This document shows positions 1-11,180 of a stretch of DNA of 64,000 bases, piece by piece (position 1 is the stretch's first letter; the number at the start of each line of letters is the position of its first letter). The stretch lies in the NCBI GenBank assembly GCA_023213315.1, contig JAKCPI010006261.1, forward strand, positions 62,001-126,000, read 5' to 3'. A program made the translations under genes and the position numbers. The notes under the pieces were generated by a model, which was not told the origin of the DNA, did no database searches, and worked only from the letters and a program-made list of their open reading frames with translations. This DNA comes from Euborellia annulipes. Taxonomy: Eukaryota > Arthropoda > Insecta > Dermaptera > Anisolabididae.

Positions 1-182
1 TAAAATATTCTTTATTAGGCTTGAGTTTATCTTTTGCTCTTCTTGCGTGCTTGTAGTGCCTCAAGTGCTCGATGGTGAACCCTTGAGCTTAGGCAACCAA
101 AACGTTTAGCCGTTGGAAATGTCTTAAAAGTAGCTTTTCCTCTTCAGTTGAATTAAAATAAAATGATTATTTATTTCAAAAA

Positions 183-284
183 TATTTGGCATCCAAATGG
201 CTTAAATAAAATCATCGGGGGTCCGAACCCGCGACATTCGGTATAGAAGGTAGGGACGCTTCCAATTACACCAAGCCCGGGGGC
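183..284 (-). mobile_element. SINE-A fragment (head)
   Basis: Read on the minus strand, this has the tRNA-like head of the family called SINE-A here: a CTTGGTGTA A-box region, a GCGGGTTCGGACCC B box and the ATTTTATTTAAGCCATTTGG body. It stops before the GCCGAAAAGACT tail, so it is 3' truncated. See 33,561-33,844 for a full copy. Confidence 0.7.
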
Positions 285-1327
285 ACGCAAATGTATTATA
301 ATAATATTCAAATATATAGAATCAGATAATGATAAATTTTATTTTCGCTTAACTGAGACAATTTATTATTTATCTTAATGCCCTTCAGAGACAAGCTCTC
401 CGAGATAACTTATTAATAATATCTAATATTTTTCTAATTTACTGGAAACTGTAATGAACTCCATAGGCCTATTCTTCTCAATCTAGCTGAACTAATAATA
501 GGAGAAGGTTGGCGGTCACTTCGCTTGACTGCTTTATGTCATAAACATAGTTAGCAACAGCAACAAGACCAGTGCTATTGAAACATTATCTCTATCGCCA
601 ACTGGCGAGCCAATTTGGCCCTCGAAATGAAATCCGGCTTCCGTCAGTGGGTATTTTGGCCGAAAGCTTTTCCGGGAGCCCCTCTGACATATGTGGAGAA
701 CGGTCATGCCCCAGGGCCCCACACGCACCATTAAATTTAGTACAACCCCTCTATAAGTAAATCTTAATTTTGAGAAAAAGTAAATTGATTCTGCTATCGA
801 AAAAATTTGTCTTTTGAAGGGCATTAAATTTTAAATAGCTATGCAACTTCTTCATGAAATTATAAAAAAATTGATTCGTATCTTATGCAATTGAAAACAA
901 ATAATAAATACTCTTTAGGCTAAAAAGAATAGAATATTTTTTATAATAGGTTGCTTTTCAGTAAGATTTACATTTCGGAAGAAAAAAAGATTCAATTTCT
1001 TAAAATTACACCTTTCATTCACAATGATTATATTATAATTTAAGCTAATTTTATTGATCTCTCTAAGGAAATTTTTTCACTCCTTTGTAGTTATCAAAGA
1101 ATAATTTATTCCTAGTTCTAACATAAGAATGAATATAGTTATCTCTTTTAAAAGCGAGGTAAAATTTTGTTCTCAAAGGCGACGCAAGCATCTTCATAGT
1201 TTTATTATTATTTTTTTATTTATTTTTTCTTTAAAAAAAGAACGGATATTAAATTAAAAAAAAATACATCTGTTAGATTCCTGTCTGACTGTGTGACTGA
1301 AAAAAAAATCTCAAGAATGAAAAAAGC
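285..1327. other. AT-rich stretch with one GC-richer island
   Basis: No gene is recognised. Most is AT-rich, with homopolymer runs after about 1,200. Positions 495-750 are clearly richer in GC and free of the repeat families seen elsewhere. Both strands there are open for 60-96 codons, but no known domain is visible. It may be a low-copy or conserved non-coding segment. Confidence 0.3.
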
Positions 1328-1773
1328 TAGAAGGCTGAGATTTTATATTTAAGTTAGCCACCCCTCTTTCTGGCACGTGACACGAAGCTTTTGAACAAAA
1401 TCGGCCAAAAAGTACTAGAACTTTACTGATGTACTTTTTCAATTTTTTTCGATTTTCTCATATTTTGCCCTAACGATTTTGATTAAAATTCAAAAATCAA
1501 TATTTTCTTTAAAATGTATATTCTCATTTCGCCCTGAAAATTGTTTGAAGCATACTTTACTTTTGTACTTGATAAGAAAGGTTGCCATGGTATTAAAATA
1601 TAAATATTTTTCTCTGTTTATAAATTTTACATCTTGAATTCTAATATATAGGCGGAAACTAAATATATGTCGACACAAAAAATCTGGTGTGACAAGCACA
1701 GAACACAACCTTCTTTTACCAAAGGTAAGAGAAAGTTGTGTACTGTGTGATCAGTCACACCAGATTTTTTAAA
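1328..1773 (-). repeat. Rep-H interspersed repeat copy
   Basis: Copy of an interspersed repeat called Rep-H here. In forward orientation Rep-H opens with a roughly 90-bp imperfect hairpin whose arms carry CTGGTGTGAC/GTCACACCAG. It then runs through recognisable words such as GCAACCATTTCTCC, AGTACATCAGTAAAGTACTA and CAAAAGCTTCGTGTTACG. This copy is inverted; the hairpin lies at about 1,683-1,773. No coding capacity is seen. See 40,741-41,446 for the longest copy. Confidence 0.75.
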
Positions 1774-2470
1774 ATATAGTGTGCCTGAAGAACCTCAGAA
1801 TAAGAGTGGAATTTTTTTTATAAATAATTTTGAAATGGGTCATTTATTTCTAAAAATCAAATAAATTATTATTTAATTGCATAATTTCATTTCTTTGATA
1901 TTAATTAGACGCGAGATTTCTCAGATAAAATGCTCCTGATTATTATCAACGCTTAGTGACTTTTATTAATAATTATCAATTGAATTGCGCTCTTAAGGGC
2001 GGAAATCGCGTGGCTCTAATATATGAAAATCAATCTACTTCCAAGTGTGGGAGGGAGAGGGGGGGGAGGGGATTCGAATCAATTTTATATTTGGGCGGAA
2101 TCTTGCATGCATGCAGACAAAATTCTCGACATGCAAACCATTGATAATAATATTTAAATGCACAAGTGTCAATTCTAGATTCTCCAAGGCATTGATTCTC
2201 CTCAGGGGACAGTTTGCTAAGTTTTTTTTTTTTCACCTACACGCTTTTTTTGAAGATTAAAATCTAGATTATCTATTTCACTATAAAATGTTTTATTCTT
2301 TTGACTATAGAGGAATAAAATTTAATTTAGCCTTTGTTTTAATTGATCTGAATCATTTTTACCTTAAATAGACACTCAATGAAAACAAAATAGAATTTAG
2401 GACTCTAGAGAAAATTGTTATCAGGAGAATTGTATTTCTATTCTAAAGATTTTAATAAATCACCTCTTAC
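1774..2470. other. No recognisable feature
   Basis: AT-rich sequence with a short G-rich run at about 2,048-2,070. Open frames of 62-71 codons here show no domain and look accidental. Confidence 0.4.
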
Positions 2471-2738
2471 CAAGGTTGGATACAAGGGGGTGGGATAAAG
2501 GGGGTAATTACTCCCCACCCCCTTCCTCCGAGATTTGAAAAAAATATTTTTCTTGGAAATTGTTGGTTATTTTTATAATAATATAAAATTTTAAAAATTA
2601 ATACTTAATTTGTAAATATATTCTGGTAAACAAGTACAGAATGCAGCTTCAAATTACCGAAAGTAAGAGAAAGTTGAGGGCTGTGGGACCAGTTACACTA
2701 GATTTACACCCCCGAAAAACTCCTCTGGATCCGCCCTA
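2471..2738 (-). mobile_element. hAT-type MITE (family 3), degraded copy
   Basis: Same element as 56,871-57,127 in reverse. The left end resembles CAAGGGCGGATACAAGGGGG and the right end reads CCTCTGGATCCGCCCT. The interior carries part of the Rep-H hairpin (TTACCGAAAGTAAGAGAAAG). The flanking 8-mers do not match, so the target-site duplication has decayed or an end is lost. Confidence 0.6.
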
Positions 2739-2886
2739 AAAATTTGGTGAGACAATTCGCACAACATTCAACTTTCTCTTACTTTCGGTAATTGAAAGTG
2801 GAGTTCTGTGCTTGTCCCACCAGATTTTTTGTGACGACACATATTTAGTTTCCGGCAGTAGAATAGAATTCAAGATAGAAACATAG

Positions 2887-3010
2887 AAAAAACCGGGGGC
2901 TTAACAGCAAAGAGCGACGGCCCAATGCAGTGAAGGGTGGCCCTAGTGTGCAATGTTAATCCCAAAGCACCTTAGGGGTGCCGTAGACTTCAAAAGGTTG
3001 GGAAACACTG
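2887..3010 (-). mobile_element. hAT-like terminus fragment
   Basis: On the minus strand this begins CAGTGTTTCCCAACCTTTTG, the kind of terminal sequence found on many hAT transposons, and continues through GCACCCCTAAGGTGC. A second, weaker copy is at 38,552-38,620. The other end was not found; only about 120 bp remain. Confidence 0.5.
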
Positions 3011-3047
3011 GTCTAAAGGATAACTTGTGAATATTTATCTATATATT

Positions 3048-3117
3048 GATCCAGGCACATTTATTTATACCAATTGGTATCCAGTTGTTTGAAATAAATA
3101 TCCATCGGACTGCCTTG
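3048..3117 (-). mobile_element. SINE-A remnant
   Basis: Diverged body segment only: CCAGGCACATTTATTTATAC, then GGTATCC and ATCGGACTGCC, as in the SINE-A body. Head and tail are missing. Confidence 0.5.
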
Positions 3118-3317
3118 GAAAGTACTAGTTTGTCCGATTTTATTTAAATGCTTATTTTTGCGTGCCAGGGGAGGGAACTTAACTTAAATATCAAATTTCA
3201 ATTTCTTAGCTCATTTCCTGTTTGCTTTATTTTGACCACACACAGACAAAACGTGTATTTCCATCAAAATCAAGTTTAATTTTTGACATGACTTTCTCTT
3301 TATATATTAATATAGGT

Positions 3318-4510
3318 AAGGGAAAGTAAAAATTACTAATTTTAATTGATCTGGAACACATTCACCTTTAGGTGTAATTAAAATTTAAAATATATTTTTT
3401 ATTTATTTTTTTTTTCCTAAATTTTTTCCATTTTAAACTTAATTCAATAAGATAAAATATCTATAATTTAATTTCCATCAAGAAAGTCAAGTTTGTTTTG
3501 CTGGCGGTGCTGTTGGTAGAAAATAAACAATGTTTATTATAATAAAAAATAATGCAATTTTAATTATAGAGCGCCTGTGTGGTTTTATTAGCGTTATCAG
3601 TACTAATGGCTAGAGCCGCAGGCGGCGGCCCAAAAACTCAATTCATTACGACCGGCCCTAGATGCTTATCACATTTTTTTTTAAGTGTATAAATTTGATT
3701 CCTTGCTTTATTCCCTAGCTATTATTTCTATTATAGGAAACAATTAACAGACAAACTCACCGAAAAAAAATGTTCTGGAAAATTTTAGAAGCTTACCTGA
3801 AACAAAAAAAAAAAAAAAATTGCATTAATAATAATGGAAGGTAAAATATTATAGCTTAATTGAAAAAATTGCTCTGAGCAGTTTTTTTGTTAATTTGAAT
3901 TATAATTTTTTCCTACAGGTCAAAATTAAAAAAAAAAAAAATTCATTTACTTGTATTCTTTTATGAAGAGAATTAAATATCATTTCGATATATTTATTAA
4001 TGAACAGACAGAAAATTTTATAAACTATTCAAAATATTTCGCTTTGAGATTATTTTATAATCGCAAGTTTTTTTTTCTATCACAGATTCATTACCTGGCA
4101 TGAAATTTATATTTTCATGTATAGAGTAGAAGTGCAATTCAAAAACTGAGAGTTGAATTGAGAGGTATATAGTTTACAGTGAGAGGCAAAGTATTTTTTT
4201 TAACCCTTTTTGTCCTCGGAATTAATTAATAGGAGATAATTTATTAATATATTTCAAACAATGATACCGATGGCTACGAAGGGAATAGAAAACCTATGTG
4301 ATTATTTCATTTTTTTTTAATATGAAAAATAAATATTTATTACTAAAAAATTCAGATTTTCATCTTATTTTTTAACTTTTCCAATGTTTTATTTTTAAGA
4401 ATTAGATAATTATGTGTTCTAATTTTAAAATTAAAAATTGGTTAGTATGCAAACTCTCGATTTTTCGCCTTTATTTATTGGATGATCTTTGATGTTGTAT
4501 TTATCTGAAA
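3318..4510. other. No recognisable feature
   Basis: Very AT-rich with many A and T runs. No frame, repeat copy or RNA gene could be supported. Confidence 0.4.
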
Positions 4511-4513
4511 AAG

Positions 4514-4592
4514 TGTCGCGTGCCTTCGCGTGATTGCCACATTAATAATGTACGGAATCCGTGACCGGGAGGCGGAAGTGACACGTGCACGC
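4514..4592. promoter_or_regulatory. Candidate bHLH-PAS (XRE) site cluster
   Basis: Two perfect TNGCGTG motifs (TCGCGTG at 4,516-4,522 and 4,526-4,532), an E box CACGTG at 4,582-4,587 and an inverted CACGC core at 4,588-4,592 lie within 80 bp. TNGCGTG is the element bound by AHR/Spineless with ARNT/Tango. The cluster lies in an AHR-family gene about 45 kb downstream of its bHLH exon, so autoregulation is conceivable but is inference. The surrounding 4,505-4,625 is also GC-richer than its neighbours. Confidence 0.3.
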
Positions 4593-4862
4593 ACACGGCT
4601 AGACCTATTCGGAACAGAGATAACTGCTCGCTTGGAAAAATTACAAACATTTAAGTTCGAAGATTGATTAGACGGTAGTTTGATAAAAGAAATACTATCG
4701 ATTTATTAAATAAACAAATTTGTTATTGTTAGAAGTTTTTATCTTGAAGATGAACCAAGTGAGGGTTAAAAAATGGGAGGGGGGGGTGAGAGTGTAGGGA
4801 AAACTTGGAATCAATTCAATGGGCCGTGAAATTTGTTGATTTTAAATTAAAATTTCTCTTTG

Positions 4863-4984
4863 AGCCCTCGGGCCTTGGTGTAGTGCTAGAGTGCGGGCCT
4901 TCTATAGCAAGGGTCGGGCTTCGGCTCCCAGACAATACGATGAATTTATTTAAGCTATTTGGATACCAAATATATGGAACCCAA
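4863..4984 (+). mobile_element. SINE-A, degraded copy
   Basis: CCCTCGGGCCTTGGTGTAG head, a decayed B box (GGGTCGGGCTTCGGCTCCC) and TTTATTTAAGC body are visible. It ends near ATGGAACCC with no tail. Confidence 0.6.
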
Positions 4985-5041
4985 TAGTTATATTAATAAA
5001 ATATGAAATAATCGTGTCTTATATGGACCCTGTTATGCAAT

Positions 5042-5796
5042 AGTGTGTCAAAGACCAAACATCGAGTTTTGAGAAAATCAACAATAAAGTTTTTTAAAGA
5101 TAGTTTTTCCCAAAGGATATCACAGGATGTCGACGGCTAACTCGAAGAGTGAGGTGAGTGTAATGTTAATAAAAAATTAAAATATTTTTTATTAATTATT
5201 TTTTATTTCTAGACATTTATCGGCCAACCAGTGTACATTATTGGTTTCAATCCTTCAAATGGACCATCTTCAGGGTCTTCAAACAAAATATATATTAGGA
5301 AATATTCCTTTCTGTGAAACAAACATTAGTCAGATTTTTAAAAAAATTATAAAAATGTTTGTTTCACAGAAAGGAATATTTCCTAATATATATTTTGTTT
5401 GTAGGCCCTGATCCTGGTCCATTTGAAGGATTGAAACCAATAATGTACACTGGTTGGCCGATAAATATCTAGAAATAAAAAATAATTAATAATAAAAAAT
5501 ATTTTAATTTTTTATTAACATTACACTCACCTCAATCTTCGAGTTAGCCGTCGACATCGTGTGATATCCTTTGGGAAAAACTATCTTTAAATATGTTTTC
5601 GCGGCAAGAATCCTCAACGCAAGATAAAGTTTTTTGTTTACATTGGATTCTATATAATTTTTCTTGACAATTGTGCAAGTAACATTGAATATAAATTTTT
5701 TTAGGACATATTTCATAAAAAATACTATTAATTAAAGCATTTGAAACAATATTCTGTGCTTAACTCAATTTTGAATTTTTTGGTCTTTGACACACC
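5042..5796. mobile_element. Inverted-repeat (foldback) element
   Basis: A left arm at 5,042-5,327 pairs with a right arm at 5,354-5,796 around a 26-nt loop. The innermost 30 bp match exactly and the outer ends read GTGTGTCAAAGACC and GGTCTTTGACACAC. The right arm holds about 160 bp of extra sequence (roughly 5,595-5,755). Each arm contains the same short ORF with a putative 59-nt intron (see 5,127-5,317). No transposase is seen; it is likely a non-autonomous DNA element or an inverted duplication of one. Confidence 0.7.
5127..5317 (+). other. Putative two-exon mini-ORF in foldback arm
   Basis: ATG at 5,127 opens nine codons (MSTANSKSE). These end at a consensus donor GAG|GTGAGT, followed by a 59-nt AT-rich intron-like stretch (5,154-5,212) ending TTTCTAG. 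A 34-codon exon then begins TFIGQPVYIIGFNP and stops at TGA 5,315-5,317. The inverted arm keeps the same structure with a few substitutions (MSTANSKIE, then IFIGQPVYIIG). The 43-aa product matches no family I know. It could be the start of a captured gene or of a transposase; expression is unproven. Confidence 0.25.
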
Positions 5797-6059
5797 ATAT
5801 ATATCTTATAGCCTGATTGGCCCAAAAAACTGTGTGTATGTTTGTAAGTGTGGGAGTGGGAGTGTGTGAAAAAAGTGTGAATGTTTAAAAAAAAAATTAC
5901 AACAAAATAAAACCAAATTAAATTTGATTAGGCCTATTTCTAAATTATAAAAAAAAAATGAGTGTATAAATTAATTGAGTTTAAAGAGATCGGAAAATTT
6001 TATCTATTGTAAATAAATTTCGATAATGATTAAGATATTAATTTTTGAAAATTTTTTTT

Positions 6060-6340
6060 ACTACTAGGGATAATTATAGAGTTTTTGTTTTTGGTTCATG
6101 ATTTCGGGAAGCAAACGCCCCGACCTGACTCGAGTCTTCCGCCCTTTGCGCAAGGGTTGCACGTAGAGCAAAGGGCTTAAGGTAGCGTGACCGTCCTGGC
6201 GTCTGTCCGGGCCATTAATAATCCAGGGATGATCTAATCACGCATAAACACTGTCATTTGGATAAATATTCAATATCAGGGGCTTATCCACTCTCAACGT
6301 TCAAGATCCACGATCTGATCTCGCCTCGTGTTTATTTTCT
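6060..6340. other. Low-copy, GC-richer island
   Basis: About 280 bp of complex sequence unlike the repeats around it. It holds TTGCGCAAGG, a perfect XRE core TAGCGTG at 6,183-6,189 and a TAATCC-type word. It is a candidate conserved non-coding element or enhancer. No frame is convincing. Confidence 0.3.
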
Positions 6341-6909
6341 TGTATGCATAAAAAAAGAGATGCTTTTGAGATTACTGCTAAACAGGATATTCATTTAAAA
6401 ATTATTAGTACTCATTAAGTGTCAAATTAGATTTCTTTTTAGAATTCTAATTTATGTTCGCCATTAAGCCATTCTTATTCAAGTATGGTAATAATTGACA
6501 GATTTTATTAAAAGTTATAAATGAGAACTTATTAGTATAAATACTATTTTATTCAATGTTAAAATCAGATTAATAGGAAAAGGAAGCGTGACGTACTAAA
6601 ACTACCTCTCAAAGAATTTAACCAAAGAACAAAAATGATACTGATGGAAAGGTCGAATTTAATCTGTGGATTCACGCATTTTTAATGCCCCAAATTGAAC
6701 ATTGACTTATTTGTTTTTATTTTATCAACAAGTCTTACGCTACTACAAGGATTTTTTATGGCTGGTGGTGGTGGTTTCTCAGGATAGAAGTTAGAAGAAA
6801 ACGCAGTCAAGTTTTTTGAAATGATATATTTAACAGATTCGGCTTTGGTTAAAGTCATCGCAGAGCTGCTAGCTGTCATATACATTTAACAAAAGCCAAA
6901 ACGTCAACT
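6341..6909. other. No recognisable feature
   Basis: AT-rich DNA. A 67-codon minus-strand frame here has no recognisable motif and is left out. Confidence 0.35.
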
Positions 6910-7012
6910 CCAAAATGATAAATAAATAAATAAATAAATAAATAAATTTATTACGACCCCCTTAGGGGCCCCCTCCCTCGGGGGTAGGTCAACAAACAAA
7001 ATACAAATTTAA

Positions 7013-7098
<86 letters not shown>

Positions 7099-7114
7099 AA
7101 CAAAAACAAACTCT

Positions 7115-7146
<32 letters not shown>

Positions 7147-7240
7147 TAAAAAAAACCCCACGAAACCCACGAGAAGAGGAAAAACCCCCCCCCCCCCCCC
7201 ACCCTCCCCTTAAGAAAAGAAAAACCCAAAAAAAATGATA
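6910..7240. repeat. Low-complexity block (AAAT repeats, poly-A, poly-C)
   Basis: A (AAAT)n run is followed by a GC-rich hairpin near 6,955-6,990 (CCCTCGGGGG words). Then come a roughly 80-bp poly-A tract (7,015-7,095), a second A tract and a run of Cs at 7,187-7,200. The poly-A may be the tail of a retroposed element whose body was not recognised. Long homopolymers may also hide assembly error. Confidence 0.6.
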
Positions 7241-7540
7241 ATCAGGTTTATTCTCTAAAAACAGACGTTAAAATTTAACATCGTAAATTTTATATTAAAA
7301 AGTAAAGTAATAACACCAGCGTTAAAAATCCTATTCTCTAAACCAAGTTTTAACAGCGACGTTAACATATTCCTTTTATCTCAAAATCATAACCTTACTT
7401 TTTGGTTAAAGACGCCATTTTAATGCATTAAATACGGCGTTAAAATATTAAAGGCACCCCTAGACATGACATTAATTTTAAACACTATTGACTAAATGTT
7501 AATGCTTTGGCGTTAAAGTTTTTGCTTACAGGATAGCAAT
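7241..7540. repeat. GTTAAA-rich repeat, possible MITE
   Basis: The words GCGTTAAA, GACGTTAA and their reverse complements recur many times, and ATTCTCTAAA occurs twice. The pattern suggests a small, self-similar non-autonomous element, but clean terminal repeats were not seen. Confidence 0.3.
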
Positions 7541-9033
7541 TTGAGGCAAGGAGGTGTTAAAACAGGTAAAAGAAAATTTCTATTATAAAAATTTGCACCT
7601 TTTGTTTTTCATAAACATATAAATGTTAGTCTCTGTTCTTATTTTTCTAAATGTGGTAGCCGATTTAATTTAGATAATTTTCCTGAGCCGGAACGGGATA
7701 CCCATAGCACAACCAACCTAGGCTAGATCACTGCTCAAGTATTACGGCCCATAAATTTAAATTCAATAATATTACAGTTGGGACTGTCCGGAAAATGTTG
7801 GGTTTAATAAAATTTCATCTCAAATATTTTATATATAATTAAGTGCCTTTATGCAATGTGATTAAAAAGATAAATATCTATTTGAAACCGCAGAAAAAGA
7901 TCACCGCGTATCGCTGTTTGGAAATGCTTTGGTCCAGTATATTTTTGCATTGAATTGTGATCTGCGCCTAGTTATAGAAATAGGCAATATCAAAGTAGAA
8001 AGAAGTAAATTTGCCAACACACTTGAGAAAGACTTGTAAGCATAAACATAATTTTTATTAATAGATCTCTCTAATCCCGCAAGTTAAGCTTGATTTATTC
8101 AAACAAGTTCATCTGACAAAAATTTATAGAATTTATATGGTTTGGAGATTTAATTCTATTTACGCGCCGGTGGCTGAAGGTTTGTTTATTAGCAGTTAAT
8201 TATGTGGATAAATCATCAGCTCTGAGACCATAAATCCCAGGAGGCTCACCAGCGATGACCGTTTATCACATGATAACGAATTACCAGACAGAACAAATTT
8301 AATTATAAGCCCCCGAGAGCGTAGACTGCTTAGGGTGAACTGCATATGGAGCACCGGCTCTCTTGGTAGACAATAAATAAGCTTTTATTTTGGACTTAAC
8401 TTCTAATTTCAAATATCTTACAAAAATTAACTGTAATATGTAAACTTGTAATTATGTTTAATCTTTATATTGAACTTGTAATTAATATAAAAAATAATTG
8501 GAAAGTGAATATTATAACTGGTATTTACCCTTATATTATTCAAATAAAAAATACTTTATTTACTCGAAAGTAATAAATAGCTGTTGTTATTTGAATGCCA
8601 ATGTCAAATCGAAGTTGATAAAAGCCTCTTCATCAATCTAAATCCCTCCATTTATCGATTCTTACAATAGATAACAAAATTATTTATTGAACAACAAAAG
8701 AAGAAATTTGTCGTTTTGTAAAATAATATTCGAACGTCAAAGAGAAAGGTTTGTTTTATTTAATGAAATAGTAATTAATTAATATTCATATTAGTATTAA
8801 TTAAAACACCAGATCCAGCTCCTAGCCCCGTCAGTCTTTGTTTCAATTTATGTATTTTACTAGGTGCGCTAGGCCCCCTGCCTGGCGGCTTCTCAAGATA
8901 AAAATTATATGACATGAGTTGTCCCGATAAATGTATTTTAAGCCGAAAAAGACCTAAATAAATAAATAAAAATTGTATTTTAGTTAATTTTGCACCATAA
9001 TATAAAAACTTATTTTAAATAAAGAAGAACTTT
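7541..9033. other. Mostly featureless AT-rich DNA
   Basis: No gene is recognised. A stub at about 8,940-8,970 (GCCGAAAAAGACC followed by AAAT repeats) matches the 3' tail of SINE-B. The patch 8,230-8,370 is more complex than its surroundings. Confidence 0.35.
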
Positions 9034-9402
9034 CTGAGATGTGGAATACCATTTTTCAATTGTTTCCGTCCTGGGAAAGCGTCATTTTAAAATTTATTAA
9101 AATAGAGTGAAAAATAGATTTTAGGGGGAGGGTTGTTGATAGAATAATCTGAGATGTGGAATACCTTCTCAATGGTTTACGTCCTGGGAAAGCGTAATTT
9201 CAAAATTTATTAAAATGGAGTGAAAAATAGATTTTAAGGGGGAGGGTAGAGTCGATAGAATATTCTGAGATGTGCAATACCATTTTTCAATTATTTACAC
9301 CCTGGAGAAGCGTCATTATACATTTTATTAAAATAGAGTGAAAAAAAAAAAAATTGGAGAGGGAGAAAAGAGTCGGAAAAAACTTTTTGAGATGTGCAAT
9401 TT
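9034..9402. repeat. 115-bp tandem repeat, about 3.2 copies
   Basis: Units starting at 9,034, 9,149 and 9,265, plus a partial one at 9,386, all open with CTGAGATGTG or a variant. They carry CCTGGGAAAGCGT (or near) and end in a G-rich AGGGGGAGGGT box. Divergence between units is visible. Confidence 0.85.
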
Positions 9403-9431
9403 AAAGGGGCAGAAGATTTTTTGATTATTTA

Positions 9432-9710
9432 AAACTCAACCAAAAACATCGGGGATGCAAAAAGGGGCGCCTCGCATTATATTTGCCCAAAGTCGAGGGG
9501 AAATCAAAAATATGTGCCTCGCTTTTCTGAGTTATATAAAAGCAAGGAAATATTTTCACTTAAATAAAACCCCTACAGAATTTGATTTGTTTCATATATC
9601 CTCGTTTTTATATAACTCAGAAAAGCGAGGCGCATTTTTTTTTCATTTCGATTCTGGGCAAAAATAATGCGAGGCGCCCCTTTTGCATCTCCGATGTTTT
9701 TGGTTGAGAT
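9432..9710. repeat. Foldback inverted repeat
   Basis: The left arm (about 9,432-9,545) and right arm (about 9,605-9,710) are inverted copies. They share CAACCAAAAACATCGG / CCGATGTTTTTGGTTG, GGGGCGCCTCGCATTAT / AATGCGAGGCGCCCC and GCCTCGCTTTTCTGAGTTAT with its complement. The roughly 60-bp spacer is AT-rich. An open frame crossing it is a by-product. Likely a MITE-class element. Confidence 0.75.
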
Positions 9711-9794
9711 TTCACTTCTTTTTGTGAAATATTATATTTAAATATTATTTAACCGTTGTTTTTTTTTAATTAAATATTAAGCTATTCCATGAAT

Positions 9795-11080
9795 AGATCA
9801 TTTATTATGTATTCAAAACGATAAACAATGTAAATACATAGTTTGGTATCCATTCAAAACAATAAAAATAGGATTTGACCAAATTTAAGAGTTTTTATTT
9901 TTGTTATATTGGTACAATGTAAATACATCATTTGGTATATATTCAAAACAAAAAAATTAGGATTTGACAAAATTTTATAAGATTTTAGGGTTTTTATTTT
10001 TATAATGTTGGTACGATGTAAATACACCGTTTGGTATCCATTCGAAATGATAAACATAGGATTTGACCAAATTTTTTAAAATTTAAGGGGTTTTATTTTT
10101 GTTATGTTGGTACAATGTAAATACACCATTTGGTATCCATTCGAAATGATAAACAAGGATTTGACCAAATTTTATAAAATTTAAGGGTTTTTATTTTTAT
10201 TATGTTGGTACGGTGTAAATACATCGTTTGGTATACATTCAATACAATAAAATTAGAATTTGACCAAATTTTATAAAATTTTAGGGTTTTTATTTTTATT
10301 ATGTTGGTACGGTGTAAATACATCGTTTGGTATCCATTCAAAACAATAAAATTAATAAGATTTGACAAAATTTTATAAAATTTGAAGGTTTTTATTTTTG
10401 TTATGTTGGTACAATGTAAATACATCGTTTGGTATCCATTCAAATAAAATAAGGATTTTATAAAATTTAAGGGTTTTTATTTTTGTTATGTTGGTACAAT
10501 GTAAATACACCGTTTGGCATCCATTCGAAATGATAAACATAGGATTTGACCAAATTTTATAAAATTTAAGGGTTTTTATTTTTATTATGTTGGTACGGTG
10601 TAAATACATCGTTTGGTATACATTCAATACAATAAAATTAGAATTTGACCAAATTTTATAAAATTTTAGGGTTTTTATTTTTATTATGTTTGTACGATGT
10701 AAATACATCGTTGGGTTTCCATTCAAAGCAATAAAATTAGGATTTGACAAAATTTTATAAAATTTTAGGGTTTTTATTTTTGTTAAGTTGGTACAATGTA
10801 AATACATCGTTTGGTTTCCATTCGAAATGATAAACATAGGATTTGACCAAATTTTATAAAATTTAAGGGTTTTTATTTTTGTTATGTTGGTACAATGTAA
10901 ATACATCGTTTGGTATACATTCAATACAATAAAATTAGAATTTGACCAAATTTTATAAAATTTTAGGGTTTTTATTGTTATTATGTTGGTACGATATAAA
11001 TACATCGTTTGGTATCCATTCAAAACAATAAAATTAGGATTTGACCAAATTTTATAAAATTTTAGGGTTTTTTTTTGGTG
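9795..11080. repeat. 98/99-bp satellite array, about 13 copies
   Basis: Tandem units carry ATGTAAATACATCGTTTGG, CATTC(A/G)AAA, GGATTTGACCAAATTTTATA and GGGTTTTTATTTTT(A/G)TTATG. Many units are 99 bp, a multiple of three, so the minus strand stays open across several units (up to 216 codons, 10,373-11,023) and gives a 33-residue periodic peptide. This is best explained by unit length, not by a gene. Confidence 0.9.
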
Positions 11081-11180
11081 TTAAAATTTGTTCATACATG
11101 ACGTCATCAGGGTGCAAAATAATTAGAATTGTCTTTTCACCATGTTAAAAATAGGACAAATTTGAAATTTTGATAGTTAG

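Larger units (their letters stand above)
2739..3317 (+). repeat. Rep-H copy broken by two insertions
   Basis: The Rep-H hairpin is at about 2,739-2,830 (CTTTCTCTTACTTTCGGTAA). The later part resumes at 3,119 and ends with AATTTTTGACATGACTTTCT. The middle is replaced by a hAT end (2,887-3,010) and a SINE-A remnant (3,048-3,117). Confidence 0.6.

Noticed and set aside
6951..7229. 92-codon phenylalanine-rich frame
   Set aside because: Translation of poly-A/T and poly-C tracts.
10102..11023. Minus-strand frames of 113 and 216 codons with repeated peptides
   Set aside because: They lie wholly within the 98/99-bp satellite; the open frame follows from unit length, with no start context, domain or flanking gene structure.
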